This document shows positions 9,436 to 20,675 of a stretch of DNA of 64,000 nucleotides, piece after piece. Origin of the DNA: Dactylis glomerata (Eukaryota; Streptophyta; Magnoliopsida; Poales; Poaceae); NCBI GenBank assembly GCA_007115705.1, contig QXEO01000548.1:10342139-10406138 (forward strand), given 5' to 3'. The notes under the pieces are model-generated. The model was not told the DNA's origin. It saw nothing but the letters and a program-made list of their open reading frames with translations, and did not search any database. Positions within the stretch are counted from its first letter, which is position 1. Every line of letters begins with the position of its first letter. The position numbers and the translations under genes were made by a program.

Positions 9436-11960
9436 GTTGCAATATTTAAAGTTTATTATTTTGCATGGAAACTAGGTCACAAAACATGACACAATGTGAA
9501 GGATTTGTATTTTTTTGAATTGTTTAGAATTTCTTATGCCGACTTCAAAATGCGGCCAAAATGGTGGTCGTGACCGTTCCTAGGTCGGGATAGAATCTTG
9601 CCAAACTCTATATGGATCTCTGATGAAATAGATACTTGTGTACCTAAAAATGATTTTTGGAAAAAAATATGAGCAAACTAAAAAGCACCTGTAGTTCAAA
9701 TTTGATCCGCTTCCAGCTGAATCAATAGATATTTATCATTTTTTGAGGGGTGGCTAGAAAACTTCTTCCATGCTAACAACTGGTGAATTGTGCAAAATGT
9801 AAGGTATAATATCATTTAAAATTTTGTTGTTCTATTTTTGCAACATATTTTTGGTAGACGCTTCAGAAAAAACCCATTTTTTACACTAAGAAAATGAAAA
9901 ATAATTTTTTTGTGCAATGAAAATTAAAACTTCCCAAATCAACATTATTTGTCTAGAAACTAGGTCAGATAACATGACATGATGCGGAGGTTTTCTATTT
10001 TTAAAATTTGTTTTGAATTATTTGGGTTGAATTTAAAATATGGTCAAAACTAGTTGTCTCGGACCAATCACAAGGTAGTACCATTGCTCCCACGGATCAC
10101 CACATGAAACGGATCTGAGCCGTCCACACGTTGATCCAACGTTACCCATCTCTCGTATAAATTTACAAAGAGAGCAACTCACAAACCCTAACCCTCAAAC
10201 CCTAAGAAAGCCATTCCCCCCGCCGCAGCCACCTCCTCTCTTCCCTTCACCGTGTCAGATCTCTTCCCTTCATCCCGAAGATCCCGAGCTAGAGAGGAGG
10301 CGTCAGGTCTTAGGGCAGAGGGGAGGACAACAGATCTTCACCGGATCCGGGATGAATCCAGTAGCTACATCAAGATCTTCGCCGGACCCATGCTGATGCC
10401 GCCGCACTTCCCCCAGGCCGTGCTACGCCACCTCCCCCCCACCTGCGCCTCGTTTCCTGCTCGACCTACACGCGCCGAGGCTGCGCCTGCGAGATCGCGC
10501 TCAAGATTCCATTTTTTTTGTCGATGAAGCGGCCGGTGCTTGCCTGCGAGCCAAGCTGGTGCCAGATCTTTGAGCACCTCTGCTTGATCTAAGTTCCGTT
10601 GGTGCTCCCCAGCGAGATTTCGCCGGTTTCTCAAGAGAATGGGAAATCCCCCAACACGAAGAATAGTTGCAATATTCCAAGTTTATTATTTTTCCTAGAA
10701 ACTAGGTCACATAACATGACACAACACGAAGAATTTGTATTGTTTTGATTGTTTTTGAATTTCTTATGCCCATTTCAAAATGTGGCCAAAACGGTGGGCA
10801 TGACCGCTCCTAGGTCGGGATGGAATCTTGCAAAAATCTTTATGGATCTATGATGAAATAGGTACTTTCATATCTAAAAACGATTTTTGTAGAAAAACAT
10901 GAGCAAACTATAAAGCACCTGTAGTTCAAATTTGACCCGCTTCCAGCTGAATTGATAGCTATTTGTCTTTTTTTTAGGGGTGGCTATATAACTTTTTCAA
11001 TGCAAACAACTGGTGTATTGTTGATCAAGTATGATATAATATCATTTAAAATTTGATTGTTCTATTTTTGCAACATATTTTTGGTAGACGCTTCACAAAA
11101 AAAACCCATTTTTTGCATTAAGAAAATAAAAAATGAATTTTTTGTGCAACGAAAATTAAAACTCCCCAAATCAACATTGTTTGTCATCCCAATATGCACA
11201 CATGTGCACATTATGGGGTTGTTTGAACAAACTATACCTTGGTTGTGTCCATAACTATCTCATTTGGCTTGAAAGCCATAAAACTTCGTATGAGATAGCT
11301 CTTTTTTGTGAACATTTTTTCACAATAGTTGCAATATTCCAAGTTTATTATTTTTCCTAGAAACTAGGTCACATAACATGACACAACGCGAAGAATTTGT
11401 ATTGTTTTGATTGTTTTTGAATTTCTTATGCCCATTTTAAAATGCGGCCAAAACGGTGGGCGTGACCGCTCCTAGGTCGGGATGGAATCTTGCACAAATC
11501 TTTATGGATCTATGATGAAATAGGTACTTGCATATCTAAAAATTATTTTTGTAGAAAAACATGAGCAAACTATAAAGCACCTGTAGTTCAAATTTGACCC
11601 GCTTCCAGCTGAATCGACAGATATTTTTCAATTTCATGTGGGGTGTCTATAAAACTTTCCCAAGCAAACAACTTGTGAATTGTGCATAAAATATGATATA
11701 ATATTTTATAAAAATGTGTTGGTACATTTTTGAAACATATGTTTGGTAGGTGCTTCACAAAAGAACCTATTTTTTGACGCTAAGAAAATGAAAAATGAAC
11801 TTTTTATGCCAAGAAAAGGAAAACACCCAAAATGAACATTGTTTGCCATCCTAAGAGGAACACATATGTACAATATGGGATCATTTGAAAAAACTATGCC
11901 ATGTATTTTTGTTTGCTGTTTGTAAGAATATATATAGAGTCAAAACTCAATATGTGGATA
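9436..11960. repeat. Diverged ~0.66-kb repeat copies in CACTA 2
   Basis: A block beginning GTTGCAATATTCCAAGTTTA starts at 10666 and 11338 (672 bp apart), with an older copy from 9436. A partial copy of its internal box GAAACTAGGTCA recurs near 9956. Shared downstream motifs include CCTAGGTCGGGATGGAATCT, CACCTGTAGTTCAAATTTGA and GGTAGACGCTTCACAAAA. No coding capacity was seen in the repeats themselves. Confidence 0.82.
10066..10660 (+). other. Promoter- and leader-like segment between repeat copies in CACTA 2
   Basis: The segment contains CGTATAAATTTA (about 10153-10164) as a TATA box. About 35 bp downstream it carries CAAACCCTAACCCTCAAACC telobox-like sequence and a CT-rich leader, all typical of grass housekeeping gene 5' ends. 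Its start (CCACGGATCACC, ATCCAACG) resembles the start of the second such segment at 11995-12055, so the two may be duplicates of one captured promoter. The 91-codon frame at 10252-10527 has no recognisable domain and is not called as a gene. Confidence 0.45.
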
Positions 11961-12235
11961 TTTATTTTTAGCGAATCAGAAGACAGATCTAGACTACCCA
12001 CGGATCACCCCACCGAGCATGCCACAACCATCCAGATCCCTCTATCCAACGGCCAAAATTCTTCCGCTCGCGCGATCTCCCCCCACCGACCAAACAAAAC
12101 CGGAAACCCTAGCCCGACCGGCCGAACCCCATCTCAGAGCGCCTCCTCCCTCCTTCCTCATCCCTCCTCCCTCCTCCCTCCTCCCTCCACCTCCGCCGCC
12201 GGCCAGATCCCGGACGACTCCGGCCACTCCCTGCC

Positions 12236-14690
12236 ATGCCGACAGTCTCCCCGGAACCCCCTCCCCGCCCTCTCTCTATTCCACCTCACGGCACAGGCCA
12301 GGACCAGATCCGTCTGGAGGTGGAGCCCCGCACGGATCCGGCGCCTCCGAACTCGGCATCCCTGTGAGCACCCCTCTCACTCTCCCACCCCCTCCTTGTT
12401 CCGACGTGCGATTGATTCTCCCTAGATCCGATGGCACCGTATTACGCGCTAACAGCCTTGTTGATTTCGGGGGTGGGAGGTCTCGGGCGATGTTGTCTGC
12501 TTTCCTTACCGGGAATCCTTCGTAGATCACTGAGCTGCAGCACGCAGTAATTCGAGGCAGGCGGATGCGGTTCGTACGGAACAGCTCGCCTTCAGCCTTC
12601 CGGATTTCCAGCGTTGATGTTCGGTCCATCTGGGCGCCAAGCTCAGAGCTCGACTCCTACTCTGAGCCCTGATGGTTGTACCAGCACGATATCCGAGTGA
12701 TGCGTCCTCGCAGCGCTTGATTACGCGAGCGAGCACTTGTTTTGACTCGCTCGTTTTCGGAGCAACGTGGAAACCATGTTTAGTTCACTCGGTACACCGG
12801 TTATGATTTGTTTGTACTAAATACGTTCGAAGTGTCGGCTTGTTTTATTTGATGCTTTGCTGTGATGAATAACAAGGACGGTATCTGAGCAAGGCGGCTC
12901 CTGGCCTTCCTTCGCTGATTACGCATCCTGAACTGATCATATGTTCTGAGCAAGCGCGTGTGAATCATAATGTGGCAGCAATCTACGGGCCGTTTCTGCT
13001 TTTCGGCTAGAATGTCTTTTTCTTCGGTGGGGTGCTTCACAACCGTGTTCTGTTTTATTGGTGTGCATCATTTAGGTGTGAACCGTGGAGTACACTCGGT
13101 TCATGGGTAATTAAGTTGTCTGTACCTGGTTGTTTGTTTGCTGTGATGAATCACAAGGACGGTATCTGAGTAAGGCGGCTCTTGTAAAGATCTCCTTCCT
13201 TGATTACAAATCCTGAACTGATCATATATTCTGAGCAAACCCATGCTATTCTGAACTGAAAAGCAACTCATGAGTTTCCCATTCTCTCCTCTTAGCCACA
13301 CCCTGGATGGACTGACTGGTCACTTGCTGGCATCAAAGTATGTATACAATCTCTGACAACCGATGATTTCAAGTTGTAATTAGGTATGTGGGGGTGTGGA
13401 TTTCAGTCTCTGGATAGTTAGGAACACACGAATTTTACTCAGAAAAATAGAAGGATGAATTGAAAGAGTGCCTGGCACCCTGGATGAATATCATGTGGAT
13501 GCCTTGAATTGCTAAGCACGAGGCAATGTAGATTTGACGAAATAGACGTATTGATGAGAAGTGATGCATGAGCTTGTCCGGTCATAATTATCCATCCTAC
13601 TACCTCTTTGTACAGATTGTTTTGGTTCAGTAAAGCTAATACTTAATTCTGTAGCACACGTGTTTCTTGAATGGTTAAATATGCTGTTCACTATAATCAA
13701 ATTTTGTAGCTTTTTGCTCAGCCATATTGTTCAAATGATGGAGTTTTTTCCTTATAAGTTGCATATCATCAATTGATAGTTCTGAAATGATTTCACAACT
13801 GATTTGGTTACCCATTTTTATTGACTGGGACATTGTTAGCTTACAGCTTGTTATGTTTTCCTTTTGTAATGCTAGTTTGTATAGCAATACTGTTATGATT
13901 CAGCTTTGGATATTTTTTGTATAACTTACAAAATTGTTAGGTTAATGCTTATTGCTGGAACCATGTGAAGTTTGGCTGTTCTGTGAGAGAGTACTACAAT
14001 TGGTTTGGTGGTTGTGTTCTGCAGGTATCTAGAGTTAAAATCGGGACACAGGAGGAGAAGGAAGCGCTGAGCACCAGTACCGTAGCCCCAACCTCCCTGC
14101 TGTCGGATCTGGTGGGTGACCTTTCGACCGACGGCGTCTCAGGTCAGTGTACATTGTGGAGCCTGGTTAGGCTGGTGCTCGATTTGGTAAAGTAAACTAT
14201 GGTGTATTCAGTGCTCCATTGTAGGAAAATATGCAGATTTAGAACTGAGAATGTACTCTTATTACTGTCCAGTAAATGCCATTTCAACAATATTGTCATT
14301 GTTACTTCATCTAAGTTACACTCAATAACAGAACCTTAACCTGCTGTTGTTCTTTGATGAGCCTGTTATGTTACAGATTTAACATGTTTCCACCTATGGG
14401 TAGACTGCACACCATGGCTTTTATCTTGTATGTGCAGCCTCACTTGCAGTGGTGTGTATGCAAGTACAAATGTACAGAACAGAGCACTGCATGCCAATCA
14501 ATTGAGCTTGTACAGTTATATATTCTACTACCTTACCATGACATGCTTTAAAACTTGCTCCAAATCAATTGCTATATATTTTGTATTCCCAGGTTGATTT
14601 GCTGTCTTCTAGCATTCCCTTCGTTGACACAGAAATGTGGATGTTTCTTATGCAGGAAGCTCCTGGCCTAAGATAAATGAAGAATTGTAG
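12236..14690 (+). CDS. Candidate three-exon gene carried by CACTA 2, unknown product
   Basis: Proposed coding exons are 12236-12363, 14033-14142 and 14656-14690 (128, 110 and 35 nt), giving 90 residues. Donors are GTGAGC at 12364 and GTCAGT at 14143. Acceptors are TATCTAG at 14032 and TTATGCAG at 14655. All are canonical and the phases agree. The start follows a CT-rich leader (12150-12200) typical of grass 5' UTRs. The predicted protein is proline-rich at first, then contains APTSLLSDLVGDLSTDGVSG and ends with WPKINEEL. No domain was recognised. Sequence to about 14960 looks like a 3' UTR. It could be a captured host gene fragment, a CACTA accessory gene or a noncoding transcript. A competing acceptor at 14024 would shift the frame to an early stop. 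Confidence 0.38.
12848..13240. repeat. Tandem duplication inside the first intron of the CACTA 2 gene
   Basis: The sequence around GCTGTGATGAATAACAAGGA (12857) recurs with GCTGTGATGAATCACAAGGA at 13140. Both are followed by CGGTATCTGAG, AAGGCGGCTC and CTGAACTGATCATAT. The offset is about 285 bp, with perhaps 15-20 percent divergence by eye. The rest of the intron, to 14032, is AT-rich and shows nothing further. Confidence 0.75.
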
Positions 14691-15006
14691 TGCATGCCAG
14701 CATGTTGCTAATCAAGTACGGGGAATTGATCTTTGATGAAGAAGCATAAATAATGCTTCTATATGTAGCTAGCCTGTTGTAGCCTTCTATACGTTTGAAC
14801 CTTAGTTTCTCTAGAGTGAATGAGCTACTTCATGTTGTAAAACTATTGGCTGTTATGAATGAACATTTATGTTATCAATATATGGATGCAATTGATTATT
14901 GTGTGATCTTTTATTCTGTGTTGAATCATAAGTGTGATATTGTGCTAAAAGCAAAGTACATATATACTGCTGTTAGATTTCATATTTATTTAAATCAAAA
15001 AAATAA

Positions 15007-15314
15007 TACCCGTAGCGCATGTGTCTGGTGCGCTACGGGTAATATGCATACCCGTAGCGCATGTGTGCATATTACCCGTAGCGCATGTGTGTTTGGTGCG
15101 CTACGGGTAATATGCATACCCGTAGCGCATGTGTATATGGTGCGCTACGGGTATGCATATTACCCGTAGCGCATGTGTGTTAGGTGCGCTACGGGTAAGC
15201 CTATTACCTGTAGCGCACCACACATGCGCTACGGGTATTTTTTTACTAGTAGCGTGCTACCCGCAGCGCACGGCATATGCGCTACGGGTAACCATATTAG
15301 GTGCGCTACGGGTA
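15007..15314. repeat. CACTA 2 subterminal repeats, right
   Basis: About a dozen copies of ACCCGTAGCGCA and TGCGCTACGGGT in alternating orientation mirror the left cluster. From 14691 to 15006 the sequence is AT-rich and looks like the 3' end of the transcript described at 12236-14690. Confidence 0.9.
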
Positions 15315-15332
15315 AGCTTTTTTCTAGTAGTG

Positions 15333-18300
15333 AATCCTTCAAAGTTTGTCTCATCCATAAGAGTTGTGCACAACAACTAGCCGCGGCTACATATTCGGCT
15401 TCGGTGGTAGAGAGAGACACACAATTTTGTTTCTTAGATGACCAACACACCAAAGACCTACCAAGAAATTGGCAAGCCCCGGAGGTTGATTTCCGTTCCA
15501 CTTTGTCTCCCGCCCAATCCGAATCCGAGTAACCTACAAGATCAAAACTTGCTCCTTTTGGATACCAAAGACCAAAGTTAGGGGTATTCACTAAATATCG
15601 AAAGATTCTTTTGACCGCCACTAAGTGGCTTTCTTTTGGTGCGGCTTGAAAACGTGCACAAACTCCCACACTTAACATAATGTCCGGTCTAGATGCACAA
15701 AGGTAAAGCAAGGAATCAATCATAGATCTATAAAGTTTTTGATCCACTTCTTTACCATTAGGATCGAGATCAAGATTAACCTTTGTTGGCATGGGAGTCT
15801 TTGCACCTTTGACTCCTATCATCTCGAACCTCTTGAGCATGTCTTGGGTATATTTGGCTTGGTTCACAAAAGTCCCTCCCTTCAATTGTTTGACTTCAAA
15901 TCCAAGGAAGAACTCTAACTCCCCCACCATAGACATCTCAAACTTGTCGGTCATGAGCTTGGCAAACTCATTATTGAAAGCTTTGTTAGTAGAACCAAAT
16001 ATAATATCATCAACATATAATTGGCAAATGAAAAGCTCCCCATTGACCTTCTTAGTAAAAAGTGTGGGATCGATCACCCCAATTTCAAAACCACGATCAA
16101 CCAACAACTCTTTAAGGTGCTCATACCACGCACGTGGGGCTTGTTTGAGGCCATAGAGCGCCTTATCAAGTTTGTAAACGTGGTTAGGAAACTTAGGGTT
16201 TTCGAAGCCCGGGGGTTGCTTCACAAAAACCAATTCATTTAAGGGACCATTGAGAAATGCACTTTTAACATCCATTTGTTGAAGTTTAAAGTTATGATGT
16301 GATGCATATGCAAGTAAGATGCGAATGGATTCAAGACGGGCAACGGGAGCGAAAGTTTCACCAAAGTCAATACCCTCAACTTGGGAGAAACCTTGAGCCA
16401 CCAATCTTGCCTTGTTACGAATGACTATGCCATTTGCATCTTGCTTGTTCTTGAAGATCCACTTGGTCCCAATGACATTACGGCAATCTTTAGGCCTTTC
16501 TACTAGAGTCCAAACTTTGTTGCGCTCGAAGTTGTTGAGTTCATCATGCATGGCATCAAGCCAATCCGGATCCTCAAGCGCCTCATAAACTTTCTTGGGT
16601 TCTACACAAGAGACAAAAGCATGATGAGAGCTAAAGTTAGAAAGTTGCCTCCTTGTGGAGACACCTTTACGAACACTCCCAACCACATTTTCTAAGGATA
16701 TGCTTCTTCGTCGAAGAATGGACTCAAGCTTCTTCTCACGGCGAGTGCGAGCCTTAAGAGGAGATTCTTGAGAGACTACTTGATCATCTTCATGATCACT
16801 GATCTGGTCCTCGCCTTGACCTGTTGGATTGCCTTGATCATCAAGTGGCCCATAGCCACGGAATTCCGAAGGATCTTCATCAAGGCCTTGATCACCCCCG
16901 GAGACTCCGGTATCCATATCCGGAGACTCCGGTATAGGCCGGAGACTCCGGACCACAGGGGCCGGAGACTCCGGGAAAGATTGCTCGGAGGGATGATCTT
17001 GAGGTTGAGGGTGCGCAGCTTGTCTTTGGTCAATGTCCTGTGGGTGTTCAGCAGGTGAAGGCTCCACATGTGTAGAGCATTGTCCTTCTCCTTCGGCCAA
17101 AAGGTGTCCCTCAATGGGCCGGAAGAATCCGACACCCATTCTTCTTATGGCTTGGGGAGGAATTTCATCACCTACATCACGAACACCACTTTGTCCCACA
17201 AAGGAACCATTATCTTCATCGAACCTCACATTACAAGTCTCTATAACATGCCCGGTGGACTTGCTATAGATCCTATAGGAATGTGAGTCCGTGGAGTAAC
17301 CAACAAAGATACCCTCTATAGCTTTAGAATCGAATTTTGACAAACGAACACCTTTCTTGAGATAGAAACACTTACAACCAAATACCCGGAAGTACTTGAT
17401 GTTGGGCTTTTGCCCGGTAAGAATTTCATATGGAGTCTTGTTCAAGTTCTTGCGGAGATAAAGCCGGTTGGTGGCATGGCATGCGGTATTAATAGCTTCG
17501 GCCCAAAAGTTGTATGGAGACTTGAACTCCGCCAACATAGTTCTTGCCGCATCCATAAGAGTCCGGTTCTTCCTCTCGGCAACTCCATTTTGTTGCGGGG
17601 TATATGCAGCAGAATATTGATGTTTGATACCCGCATCACTAAGAAACTCATTTAGGGAGTAGTTCTTGAACTCGGTGCCATTGTCACTTCTTATAGTCAA
17701 TATGGTGGTATTGAATTGACGCTCAACTTCGGTGGCAAAGTCTTTGACGGTTTGTTGGGTCTCACTCTTGAACTCAAAGAAATAAACCCAAGTATATCTT
17801 GAATAGTCATCGACAATCACCAAGCAATACTTCTTGCCACCAAGACTTGCATAAGTGGGAGGTCCAAAGAGGTCCATGTGAAGGAGCTCCAAGCACCTCT
17901 TGGAAGAGATAATAGTCTTGCTCGGATGGCTTGTTTCATGCATCTTTCCCTCAATGCATGCCCTACAAACACGATCTTTGGCAAAAGAAACATCCTTTAG
18001 TCCGAGTATGTGGCCGCCGGTGTAGAGATTTTGCAAAGCTCTCATATTGACGTGGGCTAACCGGCGATGCCAAAGCCATCCCACGCCGGCCTTAGCAATT
18101 AGGCATATCGCGGCCGTAGTGGGTTTCTCCGAGAAGTCCACCACATACAAGCCATTTTCGACATACCCAACAAAGGCAACCTTGAGAGACTTACTCCACA
18201 TGACGACCACAATATCAACATCAAAATATGTGGCATAGCCCATAGTAGCAAGTTGATGAATGGAAAGTAAATTATAACCAATGGTTTCGACAAGCATGAC

Positions 18301-18492
18301 ATTCACTAGGGACACGTCCGGAGTGATCACCACCTTACCGAAACCAAGTACCTTAGAGGATGATTTATCACCATATGAGACCGTGACATTTGAAGTATTT
18401 GCCTTTAGATCTTCCACAATATATTTGCTTCCGGTCATGTGGCTTGTGGCACCACTATCAATAATCCATTTTTCTCCTCCGGAAGCAATGTC
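15333..18492 (-). CDS. Sirevirus A pol: protease, integrase, reverse transcriptase, RNase H (interrupted at its end)
   Basis: Numbered from the Met at 18438. The protease motif DSGAT lies just upstream, in the frame opening after TAG at 18495-18493. GAG-pre-integrase (LWHRRLAHVN, C-x2-C) is at about 122-165. Integrase catalytic residues are D189 (HMDLFGPP), D252 (SDNGTEF) and E288 (NGVAERKN). The RT has NKARLVAQGF, MDVKSAFLNG and YVDDIIF at 808-811. RNase H has SDSDWAGDK and STTEAEYVAA. Codons about 488-513 contain palindromic CCGGAGACTCCGG units that read as PESP and GVSG. The frame is open throughout and breaks off only at the CACTA 2 insertion; the last ~89 codons are at 8788-8520. It copies and integrates the element in virus-like particles. 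Confidence 0.93.
16898..16974. repeat. Four CCGGAGACTCCGG palindromes inside pol codons
   Basis: Perfect copies at 16898-16910, 16920-16932, 16939-16951 and 16962-16974 lie in the integrase-RT linker, and the reading frame stays open. The same 13-mer occurs in gag, the LTR, and the intron and upstream region of the third gene. Confidence 0.9.
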
Positions 18493-18502
18493 CTACAAGA
18501 GA

Positions 18503-20670
18503 TCAATTCTTGGTTTTAGGTTCCCATTTTTGGATGGGTCCTCTTTTGTTAGTCACAAGAATCTTAGGTACCCAAATAGCATATTCAAAGTAGCCATCAG
18601 AGGGACCAACATACTTAGCATAGACATCACCATAATAATCCCTAAGAAGAACATAATGAGGGTTATATTTTCCTGCAAAATCATTGTGAGTAGGGCCGGA
18701 GACTCCGGCCTTTGGGAGCGGAGACTCCGGGCTAGATGAACTAGCCGGAGACTCCGGACCCTTTGACCCGGAGACTCCGGTCACTTCGACCTTCTCCACC
18801 TTCTCCTTTCCCTTGAGCTCCTCCCACTCCTCCTCTATGTAACAAATATCAAAAGGGACATGAGGAGTAGGAGCAGCAGCAGTCTTTGACTTCTTCTTGT
18901 TCTTCTTCTTATTCATCTTCTTCTTTGAGGGCTTGGCCACCAAACCAAGATCCCCTTTCTTTGAGGACTCGGCAACAAATCCGAGGCCCTCCTTACCCTT
19001 GAACATTCTTTGATTGTTCAAGAGATCATTTAGATTCTTCTCTCCTTGAATGCAAGTAGCAAGGCCCTTAGCAAGATCGGCCTTCAACCTATTGTTCTCC
19101 TCAATGATATCATTATGATCACACATAGAGTTAGAAGAACAAGGAACTTCAATAACTTGCATTGGTGGGACTTTAGATTGTTCAATAGTTAGTTGAATTT
19201 GAAGTTGTTCACGAATCTTGGTGAGATGAGAGAATTTGCCTTCCAAAGCCTTGTGGGCTTCTTTAAGCTTCTCAAACTTCTCACGAAGATCATTATGACC
19301 AACGTCAAATTCAACTTTCTCCTTTTTAAGCAACTTGACCATAGCAAGAGCATGGTCACGTTCTTTAGTGAGTTTTGACAAGATTAGATTATGAGACTCT
19401 TCTAGTCCCAACAATTTATCCTCTAAAGAGACTCTCAAGTTTTGCTCTTCTTCGAGCTCAATTGATAGAGAGCCAATATCATCGGCGGCTAATCTTTCCA
19501 ACTCCTCCTTCTCCTTGATAGTGTCATGGGCATCACCAAGTTCACACATTAGTGTCTCAAAGTATATCTTGGTTGGCCCCTCCATGTTAGCGAGAAAAAC
19601 ATCACAAGAAACTAGTTCTTTCTTAATCTTAAGACTACTCACATCATCCATAGAGGTAGAATTGGAATGAGATGATGAGGGAGTAGGTGATGATGTTACC
19701 TCCGAGGCCTTGGCCATAAGACACTTGTGGGTGGTGATGATGGCGTTCTCATTTTGTGAGTTGAAGAGGGATGCAGGTGGAGTGGAGACAATGGCAATGG
19801 CAGCCACTTCTCCATTCTCTTCATCAACGGAGTCATCATCATCGGACCCGGAGTCATACTCTTCATGAACCACCAACACCCTTTCACCTTTCTTCTTGTT
19901 GTCCTTGTTCCCATGCTTCTTGGATGGATAGAACTTTGATGACCGGCGCTTGGGGATGAGCCGGCCTTCATTGTCCTCCTTGTTCTCATAAGGACATTCG
20001 GCGATGAAGTGCTTGATTCCTCCACAATTGTAGCAATGCCTCACTTTAGAGTCACCACCCTTCCTTGGAAAGGATTTGAACTTGGATCCCTTCGTCTTGT
20101 GCTTGTTGGCATCCCAAAAGGCATTTGCATTGAGAGCCAAGTGTTCATGGAGTGCAAACTTGAGATCTTCCGGAGACCAACACTCTTCTTCATATATTTC
20201 TTCTTCTCCTTCACCTTGCTTGGACACCACCTTGGCCTTGAGAGCAAGATTGTGAACTCCTTGTCCGGCAAGAACACGAGCTCTAGTCTCTTCCGCGTTC
20301 TTCTTCAAGATAGACAAGGCGGTGAACTCGCAAAGAACCTCATTTGAGGTCATACTCCCAAAATCCGGTCTTGAACGGATTATCTCGGACCGCATGGGTT
20401 CTCCTGGGTTGATGGAGGTAATGAACATACGCTTGATATAGTCATCACCATTGTCTTTGCACCCAAACCCGGTCAAGGCCGTTGCAAGAGCCAAGATCCT
20501 TTGGTACATCTCATCGGGAGTCTCATTGTCACGCATAATGAAATCCCTCTCTTCACTCTTGAGCTCATCAAACTTGGAGGACCGAATACTCTCATTCCCA
20601 ATGAAGAACATAGTGAGATAGTCCCATACTTCCTTGGCGGTGCTCAAGTTGTTGATGTGTACCGCATGAG
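18503..20670 (-). CDS. Sirevirus A gag, C-terminal three quarters
   Basis: This contains the UBN2-type gag core (STAKEVWDYL, DEMYQRILALATALTG, MRSEIIRSRPDFGSM), then a CCHC zinc knuckle with C205, C208, H213 and C218 counted from the Met at 20647. After that come long coiled-coil stretches (LAADDIGSLSIELEEE onward) and a Lys-rich tract (KKKMNKKKNKKKSK). The stop is TGA at 18503-18505. It joins the N-terminal part (33497-32918) in frame: 580 plus 23 nt before Met20647 gives 201 codons, so intact gag would be about 915 residues. Such a large coiled-coil gag is typical of Sireviruses. The LARD insertion is the only break seen. Confidence 0.92.
18696..18780. repeat. CCGGAGACTCCGG palindromes inside gag codons
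   Basis: Four copies, one with a single mismatch, at about 18696-18708, 18719-18730, 18745-18757 and 18768-18780. They fall near the gag C-terminus and are read as GVSG and PESP in the gag frame. Confidence 0.88.
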
Positions 20671-20675
20671 TATCC
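20671..20675. repeat. Target-site duplication of the LARD, left copy (TATCC)
   Basis: The same five bases follow the right LTR at 32918-32922. Removing one copy and the element restores the gag reading frame. Confidence 0.95.

Larger units (their letters stand above)
8792..15332. mobile_element. CACTA transposon 2, non-autonomous, 6541 bp, complete
   Basis: The left end is CACTACTAGGAAAA (8792) and the right end TTTTTTCTAGTAGTG (to 15332), with a 3-bp target duplication AAT at 8789-8791 and 15333-15335. Both ends carry clusters of the subterminal motif ACCCGTAGCGCA in both orientations. No transposase domain was found inside. The interior holds diverged copies of a ~0.66-kb repeat and a stretch that looks like a promoter, leader, exons and introns of a plant transcription unit (11990-14960). 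It is inserted in the RNase H domain of Sirevirus A pol. Confidence 0.92.

Noticed and set aside
14795..15532. Plus-strand frames of 83-124 codons across the CACTA 2 right end
   Set aside because: They translate the ACCCGTAGCGCA subterminal repeats and reverse-strand pol; they are repetitive and have no domain.
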